Shown one piece after another: positions 16,833 to 25,071 of a DNA stretch of 64,000 nt. The stretch comes from Flavobacteriaceae bacterium PRS1 (lineage in GTDB: Bacteria > Bacteroidota > Bacteroidia > Flavobacteriales > Flavobacteriaceae): assembly GCA_003709165.1 (NCBI GenBank), contig RDRZ01000009.1, forward strand, positions 1 to 64,000. The letters run 5' to 3'. Both the position numbers and the translations under genes were made by a program. Below the pieces are notes generated by a model. The model worked only from the letters and a program-made list of their open reading frames with translations. It made no database searches and was not told the origin of the DNA. The stretch's first letter is position 1, and each line of letters starts with the position of its first letter.

Positions 16833-17915
16833 TTACATTTTTTTGTACAAGTCTTTGAGTTTTTGTTTGGTAATAGATTTTCTCCAATCTTTACCAATGG
16901 CATTTTCCCAAAGCGGTTCCATACTTAATGCTACAGTAATCATAATATCAAATTGGTCATCACTTAAATCGGCACAAATCCCTTTTGGCAATTCAATGTT
17001 ATGTATATCCAACATTTCTTTAAATAACTTTACACCTTCTGGATAAAACGCTTTCAACTGATTAAACACAATACAGTTTCCGATGCCATGCTTTGTGCCT
17101 AATAAAAAAGACAGTCCATAACTCATAGCATGTGCAACACCAACTTGAGAATAAGCAATGCTCATTCCTCCATGCCAGGAAGCCATCATTAGTTTATCCT
17201 GAGCATCCTTTATTGATAATTTATTATCGACAAAAATCTCTTTACATAAATCGAATGCTTTCTCTCCGTAACTTTGACTAAAAGTATTTAAATAAGTACT
17301 ATTAAGTGATTCTATACAATGAATATAACAATCCATTCCTGTATAAAACCACTGTGTTTTAGGAACGTTTTTTGTTAATTCAGGATCTAAAACTACTTGG
17401 TCAAAAGGAGTAAAATCACTATTTATACCTAATTTTAGTTTTGGTCCTGTAAGTACTGTTGTTCTTGAAACTTCGGCTCCTGTTCCTGAAATAGTTGGAA
17501 TACCTACATGATAAATAGCTGAGTTTATTACCAAATCCCAACCTTGATAATCACTTGTATCTCCTTTGTTTGTCAGCATTATAGAGACTGCTTTAGCAAG
17601 ATCTAAAATGGTTCCACCTCCAATACCTATAATACCTGAAGGTCTCTCGTTCGTTGTTAAAATAATATGCTCTACCAACTCATCAACTTGCTCTGTTTTG
17701 GGCTCTTCATTTACAGAAACATATATAATTTCATCATCATAAGACAATGGAATTCTTGAAGCAAGCCAAGACTTACCTTTGAAAACATCATCCACAATAA
17801 AAATAAAAGGGGCTTTTATATTCAATCGTTTTGGGGAGAGAATCTCACTTAATTGGTTAAAGCAACCTCTGCCAAAAATTACTCTTGGCACCATTGGGAC
17901 ATTTTTATGACTCAT
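16833..17915 (-). CDS. kdnB: KdnB-like 3-deoxy-manno-octulosonate 8-oxidase
   Basis: A 360-residue iron-containing alcohol dehydrogenase. The NAD-binding GIGGGTILDLAKAVS and metal-binding region (GMDCYIHCIES, AHAMSYGLSFLL, KHGIGNC) are present. From memory of the Shewanella KdnB protein, several stretches correspond closely: YQGWDL, IPTISGTGAEVSRT, NSDFTPFDQ and QWFYTGMDCYIHC. KdnB oxidises the 8-position of Kdo so that transaminase KdnA can make 8-amino-3,8-dideoxy-Kdo for lipopolysaccharide. The kdsB gene two genes upstream in the same direction supports this role; kdnA is not in the window. Another Fe-dependent alcohol dehydrogenase is the alternative. Confidence 0.82.
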   Translation of the reverse strand: MSHKNVPMVPRVIFGRGCFNQLSEILSPKRLNIKAPFIFIVDDVFKGKSWLASRIPLSYDDEIIYVSVNEEPKTEQVDELVEHIILTTNERPSGIIGIGGGTILDLAKAVSIMLTNKGDTSDYQGWDLVINSAIYHVGIPTISGTGAEVSRTTVLTGPKLKLGINSDFTPFDQVVLDPELTKNVPKTQWFYTGMDCYIHCIESLNSTYLNTFSQSYGEKAFDLCKEIFVDNKLSIKDAQDKLMMASWHGGMSIAYSQVGVAHAMSYGLSFLLGTKHGIGNCIVFNQLKAFYPEGVKLFKEMLDIHNIELPKGICADLSDDQFDIMITVALSMEPLWENAIGKDWRKSITKQKLKDLYKKM

Positions 17916-17959
17916 TTAATATATTCATTTAAAAAAATAAAAGTAATCTTATTTTTAGT

Positions 17960-18664
17960 TTATTCTAAAAGGTTCAAAACTTCAGTTAAATTAGCAATTG
18001 TTTTATAAATCTTTCCATTGGTTTCTTCATCATTAACTTGTTCGTGTTTCCAAGTTGTATGATATGGCACATGAATTGCTCTGGCTTTAATATTTATTAA
18101 TGGTAACACGTCAGACTTTAAGGAATTTCCAATCATTAAAAATTCAGAAGGATCTATATCTAAATGATTTAACATCTGTAAATAGTTAGCTTCTTTTTTA
18201 TCGCTTAACACTTCTATGTGATGAAAATACTTGGCTAACACAGATTTTTTCAATTTACGTTCCTGATCCAACAAATCGCCTTTGGTTGCCATAATTAATC
18301 GGTATTTTGGGAATAAGGATTTTAAAACTTCTTCAGCACCTTCTAACATTTCAACAGGTTTATTAATCATTTTTTTACCAATATTTATAATGTCCTGTAT
18401 TGCTTTACTTGAAATTGAATTGTTCGAAACCTCAATTGCTGTTTCAATCATAGACAACACAAAACTCTTCACGCCATAACCATACAAATGTAGGTCTTCC
18501 ATTTCTTTTTTAAAGAGCTCTTGGTTTGTTTTATTTGGAGTTTCATAGGCACTCAAAAGTTTAGTGAACTCATCTTCGGCTTCTCTATAGTAAGTTTCGT
18601 TAACCCAAAGTGTGTCGTCGGCATCAAAGCCTATGACCTTAATGTTTTTATATTCTTTGTTCAA
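17960..18664 (-). CDS. HAD-family hydrolase
   Basis: A 234-residue haloacid-dehalogenase phosphatase: GFDADDTLW holds the nucleophile DxD; ATKGD motif II; the Lys region (SDKKEANY); and MIGNSLKSDVLPL the final acidic motif. All catalytic residues are present. The start is TTG at 18664; no ATG is available in frame nearby. It sits between kdsB and kdnB with short gaps (58 and 44 bases), so it may act in the same octulosonate pathway, for example as a phosphatase, but the substrate cannot be read from sequence. The 33-base palindromic repeat occupies the gap to kdsB. Confidence 0.88.
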   Translation of the reverse strand: MNKEYKNIKVIGFDADDTLWVNETYYREAEDEFTKLLSAYETPNKTNQELFKKEMEDLHLYGYGVKSFVLSMIETAIEVSNNSISSKAIQDIINIGKKMINKPVEMLEGAEEVLKSLFPKYRLIMATKGDLLDQERKLKKSVLAKYFHHIEVLSDKKEANYLQMLNHLDIDPSEFLMIGNSLKSDVLPLINIKARAIHVPYHTTWKHEQVNDEETNGKIYKTIANLTEVLNLLE

Positions 18665-18689
18665 TTTCTTTCTTTTTTAAAAGTTGCTG

Positions 18690-18722
18690 AAACAATCCCG
18701 ATAATTATCGGGACAGCACAAG
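18690..18722. repeat. 33-bp dispersed palindromic repeat (kdsB-HAD gap)
   Basis: Palindrome TCCCGATAATTATCGGGA (18696-18713) with flanks AAACAA and CAGCACAAG. The whole 33 bases are identical to 24891-24923 inside the RNase P RNA gene. It begins at the base next to the kdsB stop codon and may act as a 3' hairpin in the kdsB-HAD transcript. Confidence 0.9.
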
Positions 18723-19451
18723 CTATTTCAAAAGTTTTTTAGCCTTTTCTAAATCTTTAGGTGTATCAATTTCTACACCTTCAATATTGGTTTCAACCAT
18801 TTTTATTTTTTTGCCATATTCTAAATAGCGAATACATTCAATTTTTTCGGAAGCTTCAATAGGTCGCATCGGAAGATTATAGAAATCTAACAGAGCTTGT
18901 TTTCTAAAGGCATAAATACCTTTGTGCTTAAAATATTTAACGCCTGCTTTTTTATCTCTTGGATATGGAATTGGGCTTCTGGAAAAATACAAAGCAAAAT
19001 GGTTTTTATCTACAATAACCTTAACCGTATTTGGGTTATTAATTTCATCCCAATCTTTAATTTCTACCATTAAAGATGCTAAATCTATCTCATTTGAATC
19101 ATCATTTTTAAAAACATTCAACACCTTTTCAAGGCTTTCTCTTTCTGTAAAAGGCTCATCACCTTGAACATTAACAACAATATCTACGTCTAAATCCTGA
19201 ACGGCTTCTGCAATACGATCGCTTCCAGACTCGTGTACCTTCTTACTCATTATTGCTTTTCCTCCATGACTCACAATTTCATTGTAGATAATCTCGCTAT
19301 CTGTAACAACGTAAACAGCGTCAAACAAATTTGTAGCAACTGTAGCTTCATAAGTTCTACGGATTACTGTTTTACCATTTAGGTCTTGCATAAGTTTTCC
19401 CGGAAAACGGGAGGCACTATAGCGTGCAGGAATCATTGAAATTATTTTCAT
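18723..19451 (-). CDS. kdsB: 3-deoxy-manno-octulosonate cytidylyltransferase
   Basis: A 242-residue CMP-Kdo synthetase that activates Kdo, or an 8-amino-Kdo, with CTP for attachment to lipid A in the cytoplasm. Motifs: [15 protein letters not shown] (nucleotide-binding), [23 protein letters not shown] (metal-binding Asp), [24 protein letters not shown] and [10 protein letters not shown]. Length is normal. Placed first in a run with the HAD gene and kdnB, it probably accepts the 8-amino sugar, as the Shewanella enzyme does; this is inference from the neighbour. ATG at 19451 fits the family N-terminus exactly. Confidence 0.94.
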   Translation of the reverse strand: MKIISMIPARYSASRFPGKLMQDLNGKTVIRRTYEATVATNLFDAVYVVTDSEIIYNEIVSHGGKAIMSKKVHESGSDRIAEAVQDLDVDIVVNVQGDEPFTERESLEKVLNVFKNDDSNEIDLASLMVEIKDWDEINNPNTVKVIVDKNHFALYFSRSPIPYPRDKKAGVKYFKHKGIYAFRKQALLDFYNLPMRPIEASEKIECIRYLEYGKKIKMVETNIEGVEIDTPKDLEKAKKLLK

Positions 19452-19506
19452 TGGGTTAACTTCTTTTCAAAATCAAAAATACAGCTTTTTAAGAATTTAC
19501 AGTCTA

Positions 19507-20931
19507 TCATGCTTCAAAAAAATCATCTTTAAAACCTATAAGATATAACTTTTCTTTGGCTCTAGTAACTGCTGTATACAACCAACGTAAATACTCTTTA
19601 TCTATTCCATTTGGTAAATAGGGTTGTTCTACAAAAACAGTGTGCCACTGTCCTCCTTGAGATTTATGACATGTCATTGCATAAGCGAATTTTACCTGCA
19701 AGGCATTAAAAAATGTGTTGTTTTTCACTTTAAGAAATTTTCTGTATTTGGAGGTTTCATTTTCGTAATCTTTTAAAACTTCCTGGTAAAGTCTGTTAGA
19801 ATCCTCGAAAGGTAACGAAGGCGCTTCAACGTTAATTGTATCTAATAGTAAGGTAACTTCAAAAGGACGCATTTTTGGATAATCTACCATTCGTACATTT
19901 ACTTCAGCAAATCGAAAGCCATATAATTCTTTAATATGAAATATTTCTAACACTTCTATAATATCACCATTGGCGATAAATCCAGCTTCGGTTGTAGGTT
20001 TTAACCAAAAATAATTATTCTTAACGACCATTAAATAATCTCCAGCAGTAAGCTCATGGTCGTTAAACAAAATTCTGGAGCGTATTTGCTGATTGTACAA
20101 ATTTGCACGTTTGTTGGAACGCACAATAATAGCTGTTTCTTCGTTTCCTAAATTACTATAAGATTCGTTTATTGCATCCATTATTTCATAACCATCTACC
20201 AAACGAACAATATCCTTAAAGCCTTTTAAATTAAACTTAAAACTATCGAAAAATGAATGTTCAATGGCTTCTCTTATTGAAGTTGCATTGATTAGTATTC
20301 CAGAATTTTGTTCTTGCCTTACCACTTCGTCAAGTTCCATTTTGGTCACTTCTTTATTGTAATTTAATTCAAGACTTCTTTCATCCAACGCAGGACTTAA
20401 ATCTAATTTTACAGGTGGCAATTGTGCTGTATCACCTATTAACAGTAACTTACACTGATATCCGGAATACACATACTGCATTAGGTCGTCTAACAGAGAA
20501 CTGTTTTCGAACAGTTTAGATTCTCCGGGGATATCTGGAATCATTGATGCTTCATCTACTATAAAAATCGTTTTTTTATGTTTGTTCGGTTGAAGTATAA
20601 ATTTTATGGCACCGCTTTTTTCTTTTTTTGGGAAATATATTTTTTTATGGATTGTAAAAGCCTCCTTTCCAGAATAATTAGAAATAACTTTTGCAGCTCT
20701 TCCAGTAGGAGCCATAAGTACTGCGCTTTTTGTTACTTTCCACAAATTTGCAACTATAGTTCCTATAATTGTTGTTTTTCCTGTTCCTGCGTATCCTTTA
20801 AGTACATATATGGAATTAGGGTTGTTATCAAAAATAAAATCCGAAAGCTGCTGCAACACAATATCTTGCTTAAGTGTTGGCTCAAAAGGAAACTGATTTT
20901 TAATTAAAGAATAAAATTCTGATGAATTCAT
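19507..20931 (-). CDS. Superfamily 1 DNA helicase (RecD/Dda-like)
   Basis: A 474-residue ATP-dependent helicase: Walker A GYAGTGKTT (about residues 45-53), APTGRAAKV motif Ia, Walker B VDEASMI, LLIGDTAQLPPV motif III, and the C-terminal UvrD_C_2 motif MTCHKSQGGQW with YTAVTRAKEKLYL. It is shorter than RecD and lacks a RecD2 N-terminal HhH region, so it fits the stand-alone small RecD-like/Dda-like helicases found across Flavobacteriaceae. Probable roles are replication or repair. A TATCTTTG -7 box lies about 29 bases upstream of the start. Confidence 0.9.
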   Translation of the reverse strand: MNSSEFYSLIKNQFPFEPTLKQDIVLQQLSDFIFDNNPNSIYVLKGYAGTGKTTIIGTIVANLWKVTKSAVLMAPTGRAAKVISNYSGKEAFTIHKKIYFPKKEKSGAIKFILQPNKHKKTIFIVDEASMIPDIPGESKLFENSSLLDDLMQYVYSGYQCKLLLIGDTAQLPPVKLDLSPALDERSLELNYNKEVTKMELDEVVRQEQNSGILINATSIREAIEHSFFDSFKFNLKGFKDIVRLVDGYEIMDAINESYSNLGNEETAIIVRSNKRANLYNQQIRSRILFNDHELTAGDYLMVVKNNYFWLKPTTEAGFIANGDIIEVLEIFHIKELYGFRFAEVNVRMVDYPKMRPFEVTLLLDTINVEAPSLPFEDSNRLYQEVLKDYENETSKYRKFLKVKNNTFFNALQVKFAYAMTCHKSQGGQWHTVFVEQPYLPNGIDKEYLRWLYTAVTRAKEKLYLIGFKDDFFEA

Positions 20932-20959
20932 TAAATTTGTTTACAAAATATAAATTTAT

Positions 20960-20967
20960 CAAAGATA
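20960..20967 (-). promoter_or_regulatory. -7 box (TATCTTTG) of helicase gene
   Basis: Matches TAnnTTTG on the minus strand, with TTG about 17 bases further upstream (slightly short of the usual spacing). Gives a leader of about 20 bases. Confidence 0.6.
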
Positions 20968-21012
20968 AAAATGATTTTTATTAACAATAACTTTCGTGAA
21001 TAAAAAAAATTG

Positions 21013-21020
21013 TAGATTTG
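21013..21020 (+). promoter_or_regulatory. -7 box (TAGATTTG) of 21054 operon
   Basis: Matches TAnnTTTG 33 bases upstream of the ATG at 21054; the -33 position has TTTC rather than TTTG. Probably drives the 21054-DUF3822-rsmD operon. Confidence 0.6.
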
Positions 21021-21053
21021 CGTTAGACCTTTAATTAAATTAATAAACTCACT

Positions 21054-21794
21054 ATGATAAAAATATTCCTTGCAATAGTAATAATAATTGGACTTACAAT
21101 TGGTATCGTTTATGTTATCGATAAGTATTTACCAAAAAAATTAAAACCAGCTATCATGTTGGTACTTTGGATACTAATTGGCTATTTTGGTTATATAACT
21201 ATCATGTCTGTTTATGGCGAAATTAAATTTAATAAGTTAAAAATAGAACGTTATAAAATTGTTATTGAATCTTTAAAAGATATTAGAGATGCCGAATTAG
21301 CGCATAGAACAGTTACTGGAAAATTTCAAGGCAATTGGGATAATTTAATTAAATTTATCGATACGGCTCAATTTACAATTACCCAGCGTCGTGATTCAAC
21401 TATATTAGACAAAGAAGCAACACGCCGTTTTGGAGGTGTTGAAACATTTATAGAAATTGTAATTATAGACACTTTAGGTTATGTGTCTGTAAAAGATTCT
21501 TTATTTGGAATTGATGACAGGTATAAAACCATGATGAACATTCCTATTGGAAAAGCAGGTGAGAAATTTGAATTACAAGCAGGTTTTATCGAGCAAAGTG
21601 GATTTCAAATTGCAGTATTTGAAGCAAAAGCTCTAAAATCTATTATTTTAGATGGGCAAGATAAAGACCTGATTCTTCAAGAAAATCAGGTACTATCGGT
21701 TGAAGCTGTAAATGGCGATGCCATAAAAGTTGGATCAATGGAAGAAGTAAGTACAAATGGAAACTGGCCAAAAAATTATTCAAGCGAACAATAA
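21054..21794 (+). CDS. Conserved membrane-anchored protein of unknown function
   Basis: A 246-residue protein with two N-terminal hydrophobic segments (residues 3-23 and 33-54), then a soluble domain with ERYKIVIESLKDIRDAELAHRTVTGKFQGNWDNLIKFID and a C-terminal part rich in charged residues. The sequence resembles a conserved Bacteroidota protein family found next to DUF3822; its function is unknown. The charged helix after the membrane segments recalls pilin-like or coiled-coil anchors, but I see no enzyme motif. It starts an operon with DUF3822 (13 bases apart) and rsmD. Confidence 0.8.
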   Translation: MIKIFLAIVIIIGLTIGIVYVIDKYLPKKLKPAIMLVLWILIGYFGYITIMSVYGEIKFNKLKIERYKIVIESLKDIRDAELAHRTVTGKFQGNWDNLIKFIDTAQFTITQRRDSTILDKEATRRFGGVETFIEIVIIDTLGYVSVKDSLFGIDDRYKTMMNIPIGKAGEKFELQAGFIEQSGFQIAVFEAKALKSIILDGQDKDLILQENQVLSVEAVNGDAIKVGSMEEVSTNGNWPKNYSSEQ

Positions 21795-21807
21795 AATTAA
21801 CCAGAAT

Positions 21808-22599
21808 ATGTATAATATATTGTCCATTCAAGTAAGCTTGAGTGGACTTTCTTTTTGTATTTTAAATACAGAGTCTAATACAATAGTTTTTTTTAAACAC
21901 TTTAAGTTTGATAAAAAGCTAACCCCTCAAGATGTTTTAGACAAACTTATTCATTGCTTTAATACAGAAGATGTACTGCAACAGAGTTTTAAATCTGTAA
22001 AAATTATTTATGAAAACGAATTGTCAACTCTTGTGCCAAAACCGCTTTTTAACGAAGACTGTATGGCAGATTACTTAAAGTTTAATACAAAAATTTTAAG
22101 ATCAGATTATATTACATTCGATACCATTTTAGCAAACGATAGCATTAATGTATATGTGCCTTATGTAAATATAAACAATTATATATATGACCGTTTTGGA
22201 ACTTTCGGGTTCAAACATTTTTCTACTATTTTAATAGAAACCATTTTAGCTTCAGAAAAGCATTCTTCTTCCACTAAAATGTATGCAAACGTTTGTGACT
22301 ATCATTTTGAAATTCTTGTTACTGAAAACAACCGACTAAAACTCTATAATACGTTTCAATATAGCTCCAAAGAAGACTTTATTTACTATATCCTTTTTAC
22401 TGCCGAACAGCTTAAGCTTAATCCCGAAGAGTTTCTACTCCTTTTAATTGGAGATATAAATAAAGATGACGATTTATACAAAATAGCTTATAACTATGTT
22501 CGTAATACCGAAATATATATTCCAGAGTTTAGTTTCTCTTCAAATGAAGACATAAAATCTGATTTGCTAAAAAATTTCATTCTTTTAAATAGTTTTTAA
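21808..22599 (+). CDS. DUF3822 family protein
   Basis: A 263-residue protein starting at ATG 21808 (MYNILSIQVSLSGLSFCIL), 13 bases after the previous stop; a longer upstream frame would overlap that gene and is less likely. Features of DUF3822: the N-terminal SIQVSLSGLSF strand pattern, DCMADYLKFNTKIL, VYVPYVNINNYIYDRFG, and the EDFIYYILFTAEQLKLNPEE motif. The fold is ASKHA-like (actin-like ATPase) by family description, but ATPase activity is unproven. It is almost always found directly before rsmD in Flavobacteriia, as here, where the next start follows its stop with no gap. Confidence 0.85.
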   Translation: MYNILSIQVSLSGLSFCILNTESNTIVFFKHFKFDKKLTPQDVLDKLIHCFNTEDVLQQSFKSVKIIYENELSTLVPKPLFNEDCMADYLKFNTKILRSDYITFDTILANDSINVYVPYVNINNYIYDRFGTFGFKHFSTILIETILASEKHSSSTKMYANVCDYHFEILVTENNRLKLYNTFQYSSKEDFIYYILFTAEQLKLNPEEFLLLLIGDINKDDDLYKIAYNYVRNTEIYIPEFSFSSNEDIKSDLLKNFILLNSF

Positions 22600-23145
22600 A
22601 TGCGCATAATATCCGGGACATTTAAAGGCCGAAGAATAACTGCTCCAAAAAAATTGCCTGTTCGTCCAACAACTGATATGGCTAAAGAAGCCTTATTTAA
22701 TATCTTAAACAATTATTTTTATTTTGATGACATATCAGTAATCGATTTATTTGCAGGCACAGGAAGTATAAGTTATGAATTTTCATCAAGAGGAACCAAA
22801 CAAATCACAGCTGTGGATCAAGATTATAGTTGTATTAAATTTATTAATAAAACTGCTGAAGCATTTGAAATGAACATACAAACCTTTAAAAGTGATGTCT
22901 TTAAATTTTTAGAAAAAACAAAACTAAAAGCAACTGTCATTTTTGCAGATCCACCATATTCGTTTACAGATGAGCAATTTTCGAAAATTCCAACATTAAT
23001 ATTTCAGAATGATTTATTAGAAGAAAACGGACTTTTAATAGTAGAACATTCCAAGCATACCAAATTATCTCATTTGGAAAACTATAGTTATTCCAAACAT
23101 TATGGAGGTAATGTGTTTAGCTTTTTTAAAAAGGAGCAGGCTTAA
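22600..23145 (+). CDS. rsmD: 16S rRNA (guanine-N2)-methyltransferase RsmD
   Basis: A 181-residue enzyme that makes m2G966 in 16S rRNA (E. coli numbering) during 30S assembly. It shows RIISGTFKGRRI at the start, RPTTDMAKEALFNIL, the SAM-binding DLFAGTGSISYEFSSRG, and the catalytic ADPPYSF. The family length is normal. ATG immediately follows the DUF3822 stop codon, indicating translational coupling. Confidence 0.95.
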   Translation: MRIISGTFKGRRITAPKKLPVRPTTDMAKEALFNILNNYFYFDDISVIDLFAGTGSISYEFSSRGTKQITAVDQDYSCIKFINKTAEAFEMNIQTFKSDVFKFLEKTKLKATVIFADPPYSFTDEQFSKIPTLIFQNDLLEENGLLIVEHSKHTKLSHLENYSYSKHYGGNVFSFFKKEQA

Positions 23146-23213
23146 TCTTTTACAAGTTATTTTTTGAGTCCCTTTTTTTCAGTACTTTTAAACTCACTTA
23201 AATAATAATATAT

Positions 23214-23729
23214 ATGAAAAAATTAATTTTATTAGGATTAACCATTATCCTGTTTGCTTCTTGTCAACAAACTGAACAACGTTATTTTGACGACTCTGCC
23301 GAAATTGAAACAGTCAAACTGTTGTATAAGAACATAGAATCTGGAAACTATGATGACATAAGAGCTATGTACAATGATACTGCAACAGTAAAAAGAAATA
23401 CAACTAAAGCAATATCAATAGACGAATTAATTGCTGAAAACAAAAAAGGCAGAGGAGACTTTTCTTCTTTTAAGTTTAGAGATTCAATCTACACAGAAAT
23501 GGTAATTACAAAAAGCGGAAATACTTGGGTAAACTCTTGGGCAACTTGGGTTGGAAAGGTTCAAGGCAATGATAATGAAATTGTTGTGCCTTTGCATCTT
23601 TCTTTTAGATTTGTAGATGGATTAATTGTTGAAGATGAAGGTTATTGGAATTCTTTACCAATTTATCTTGCTATGGAAAAAGCAAAAGCCGATAAAGCTG
23701 CTGCTGAAATGGAAGCCATTGAAGAGTAA
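23214..23729 (+). CDS. NTF2-like (SnoaL-type) lipoprotein
   Basis: A 171-residue lipoprotein with signal MKKLILLGLTIILFASC (Cys 17). The body has an NTF2-like cone fold pattern: an amphipathic helix (ETVKLLYKNIESGNYDDIRAMYNDTATVKRN), then strands with WVNSWATWVGKV and PLHLSFRFVDGLIVEDEGYW. NTF2-like lipoproteins of this kind are frequent in Flavobacteriia and often bind or convert small molecules; none is known here. The C-terminus is a charged helix (EKAKADKAAAEMEAIEE). The broken secreted-protein gene follows after 34 bases and may be cotranscribed. Confidence 0.8.
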   Translation: MKKLILLGLTIILFASCQQTEQRYFDDSAEIETVKLLYKNIESGNYDDIRAMYNDTATVKRNTTKAISIDELIAENKKGRGDFSSFKFRDSIYTEMVITKSGNTWVNSWATWVGKVQGNDNEIVVPLHLSFRFVDGLIVEDEGYWNSLPIYLAMEKAKADKAAAEMEAIEE

Positions 23730-23763
23730 ATAAAATAATATAAATCAACTTAAAACATTAATT

Positions 23764-24519
23764 ATGAAAACTTTAAAAAACACATTAATATTAACATTTC
23801 TTTTATGCTTAACATCTAATTTATTTCAGGCACAAAATAATTCATACTGAATACATCAAGACAATGTTAAACCATCTATGGTTGGTGAATATGAAAAAAT
23901 TGCAAATGAGTTTATTGCGGCCTGTAAAAAGCATAATGCTCAAACAAGCTGGCTTACTGCAACTACTTCTGATTTTAGATATATGTATGTTACACCAATT
24001 GAAAATATGGCGGAGTTAGATAAAGATCCATATACTGAAATGGCTAAAGCAATGGGTGATGATTTTGGAGACATGTTTAATCGATTTAATAAATGTTATG
24101 ACTCTCATGGTAGCTATATAATTACAATGGATGAAGAACTTACTTATATGCCAGATGGTATTTCTCAAACTCAAGAGGGTCAAAACTATCGTAAATATAT
24201 TTACTTGTATTATACACCAGAGAATCATGCCAAGTTGAAAGAAGGGATGAAAGCTGTTAAGGAGATGTTTGCAAGTAAAGAGTCTAAAGAACATTATCGT
24301 ATATATCGCAGCGGATTTGACATTATGTAAAGCTATTATATGGTTGCAATTTCGGCTAAAAATGAAATAGATTCTGCAACTAGAGGTAAAGCCAATGACG
24401 AACTTTTAGGCGATGGTCGCCATGAGGTATTTGCTAACCTTATGAAATATGTGTCAAGATTTGAAGAATTTTCAGGAGAAATTCGACCGGATTTAAGGTA
24501 TTCTCCAAAAGAAGAATAG
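23764..24519 (+). pseudogene. Secreted protein gene with two in-frame stops
   Basis: One continuous frame of 252 codons reads as a typical exported flavobacterial protein: signal peptide (KTLKNTLILTFLLCLTSNLFQAQ), then HQDNVKPSMVGEYEKIANEF...RYMYVTPIENMAEL...RYSPKEE. It is interrupted by TGA at 23848-23850, where relatives have Trp (NNSY-W-IHQD), and TAA at 24328-24330. There is no frameshift, and both sides of each stop keep coding character, so two point mutations explain the lesion. The central part alone (23878-24330, from an internal ATG) would lack the signal peptide. Function is unknown in any case. Confidence 0.8.
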
Positions 24520-24547
24520 CTAAAAATTAACCCAATAAATAAAACAA

Positions 24548-24574
24548 AAAGTGCGGTATTTAATACCGCACTTT
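24548..24574. terminator. Strong bidirectional terminator
   Basis: A 13-bp hairpin (AAAGTGCGGTATT / AATACCGCACTTT) with T-rich flanks on both strands. It ends rnpB on the minus strand (CACTTTTTGTTTT) and the genes arriving on the plus strand. Confidence 0.85.
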
Positions 24575-24581
24575 CGTTTTA

Positions 24582-24945
24582 TTAAGCAAATCTATAAGCC
24601 GAATTCTGTATATCCTGAATTCATTTCAGGATTTCTCCTTCTTAAAATCAAAACATCCTTATCATTTATCTACGTTTACTGTTACCAGCAAACTTTAGCT
24701 GCCTACCCTCCAACATTAGGCGTGCAGCCCTCAACGCTGGTTTACATGGCATTGCACCACATAGAGTTTACCTGATTTCACTACAGCTTAACCTGTACAT
24801 TCTTTCTGTTGCACTTTTCCTAATCTCACGATTGGTGGCCGTTAACCACTATGTTGCACTATGGTGTTCGGACTTTCCTCCCAAGTGTTAAAACAATCCC
24901 GATAATTATCGGGACAGCACAAGAGCGATAAGGCAATTTACTTAA
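24582..24945 (-). ncRNA. rnpB: RNase P RNA
   Basis: The minus strand carries the hallmark conserved blocks: GAGGAAAGTCCGAACAC (P4 5' strand region) near 24866-24882, the internal AGGGTAGGCAGC segment (about 24699-24710), and the 3' block ACAGAATTCGGCTTATA at 24594-24610. Ends are set by a P1 helix pairing 24936-24945 with 24582-24591 (one G-U). RNase P RNA is the ribozyme that matures tRNA 5' ends. The P3 region carries an exact copy of a 33-base dispersed palindrome (24891-24923). An open frame on the opposite strand at 24551-24775 is incidental. Confidence 0.95.
24891..24923. repeat. 33-bp dispersed palindromic repeat within rnpB (P3 region)
   Basis: Identical to 18690-18722. In RNA the palindrome (24897-24914) would form a long extra hairpin between the two P3 strands, just 5' of the GAGGAAAGTCC block. 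Confidence 0.9.
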
Positions 24946-24948
24946 CGA

Positions 24949-24956
24949 CAAAATTA
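24949..24956 (-). promoter_or_regulatory. rnpB -7 box (TAATTTTG)
   Basis: TAnnTTTG on the minus strand, 4 bases before the P1 5' end at 24945, as expected for an RNA gene. No TTTG at the ideal -33 spacing. Confidence 0.65.
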
Positions 24957-24979
24957 CAATAAACTAATTCAAAATTATG

Positions 24980-25046
24980 AATTCTGAATTGTTAATAACT
25001 CAAGCCAAATTCTGAATTCTGAATTAAGAATTCAGAATTGATTTTT
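24980..25046. repeat. AATTCTGAATT repeats and hairpin before dnaX
   Basis: AATTCTGAATT occurs at 24980-24990, 25008-25018 and 25015-25025; its complement AATTCAGAATT at 25029-25039 makes an 11-bp hairpin followed by a T-run (25041-25047). It could terminate transcription reading towards dnaX from rnpB's far side. The dnaX -7 box follows at once. Confidence 0.6.
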
Positions 25047-25054
25047 TAACTTTG
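25047..25054 (+). promoter_or_regulatory. dnaX -7 box (TAACTTTG)
   Basis: TAnnTTTG 17 bases upstream of the dnaX ATG at 25072, so the 5' leader is about 10 bases. Confidence 0.65.
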
Positions 25055-25071
25055 TTATTCAAGAAATTTCA

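Noticed and set aside
24551-24775. Plus-strand open frame of 74 codons
   Set aside because: It is the antisense of RNase P RNA, whose conserved blocks are on the minus strand; no family resemblance.
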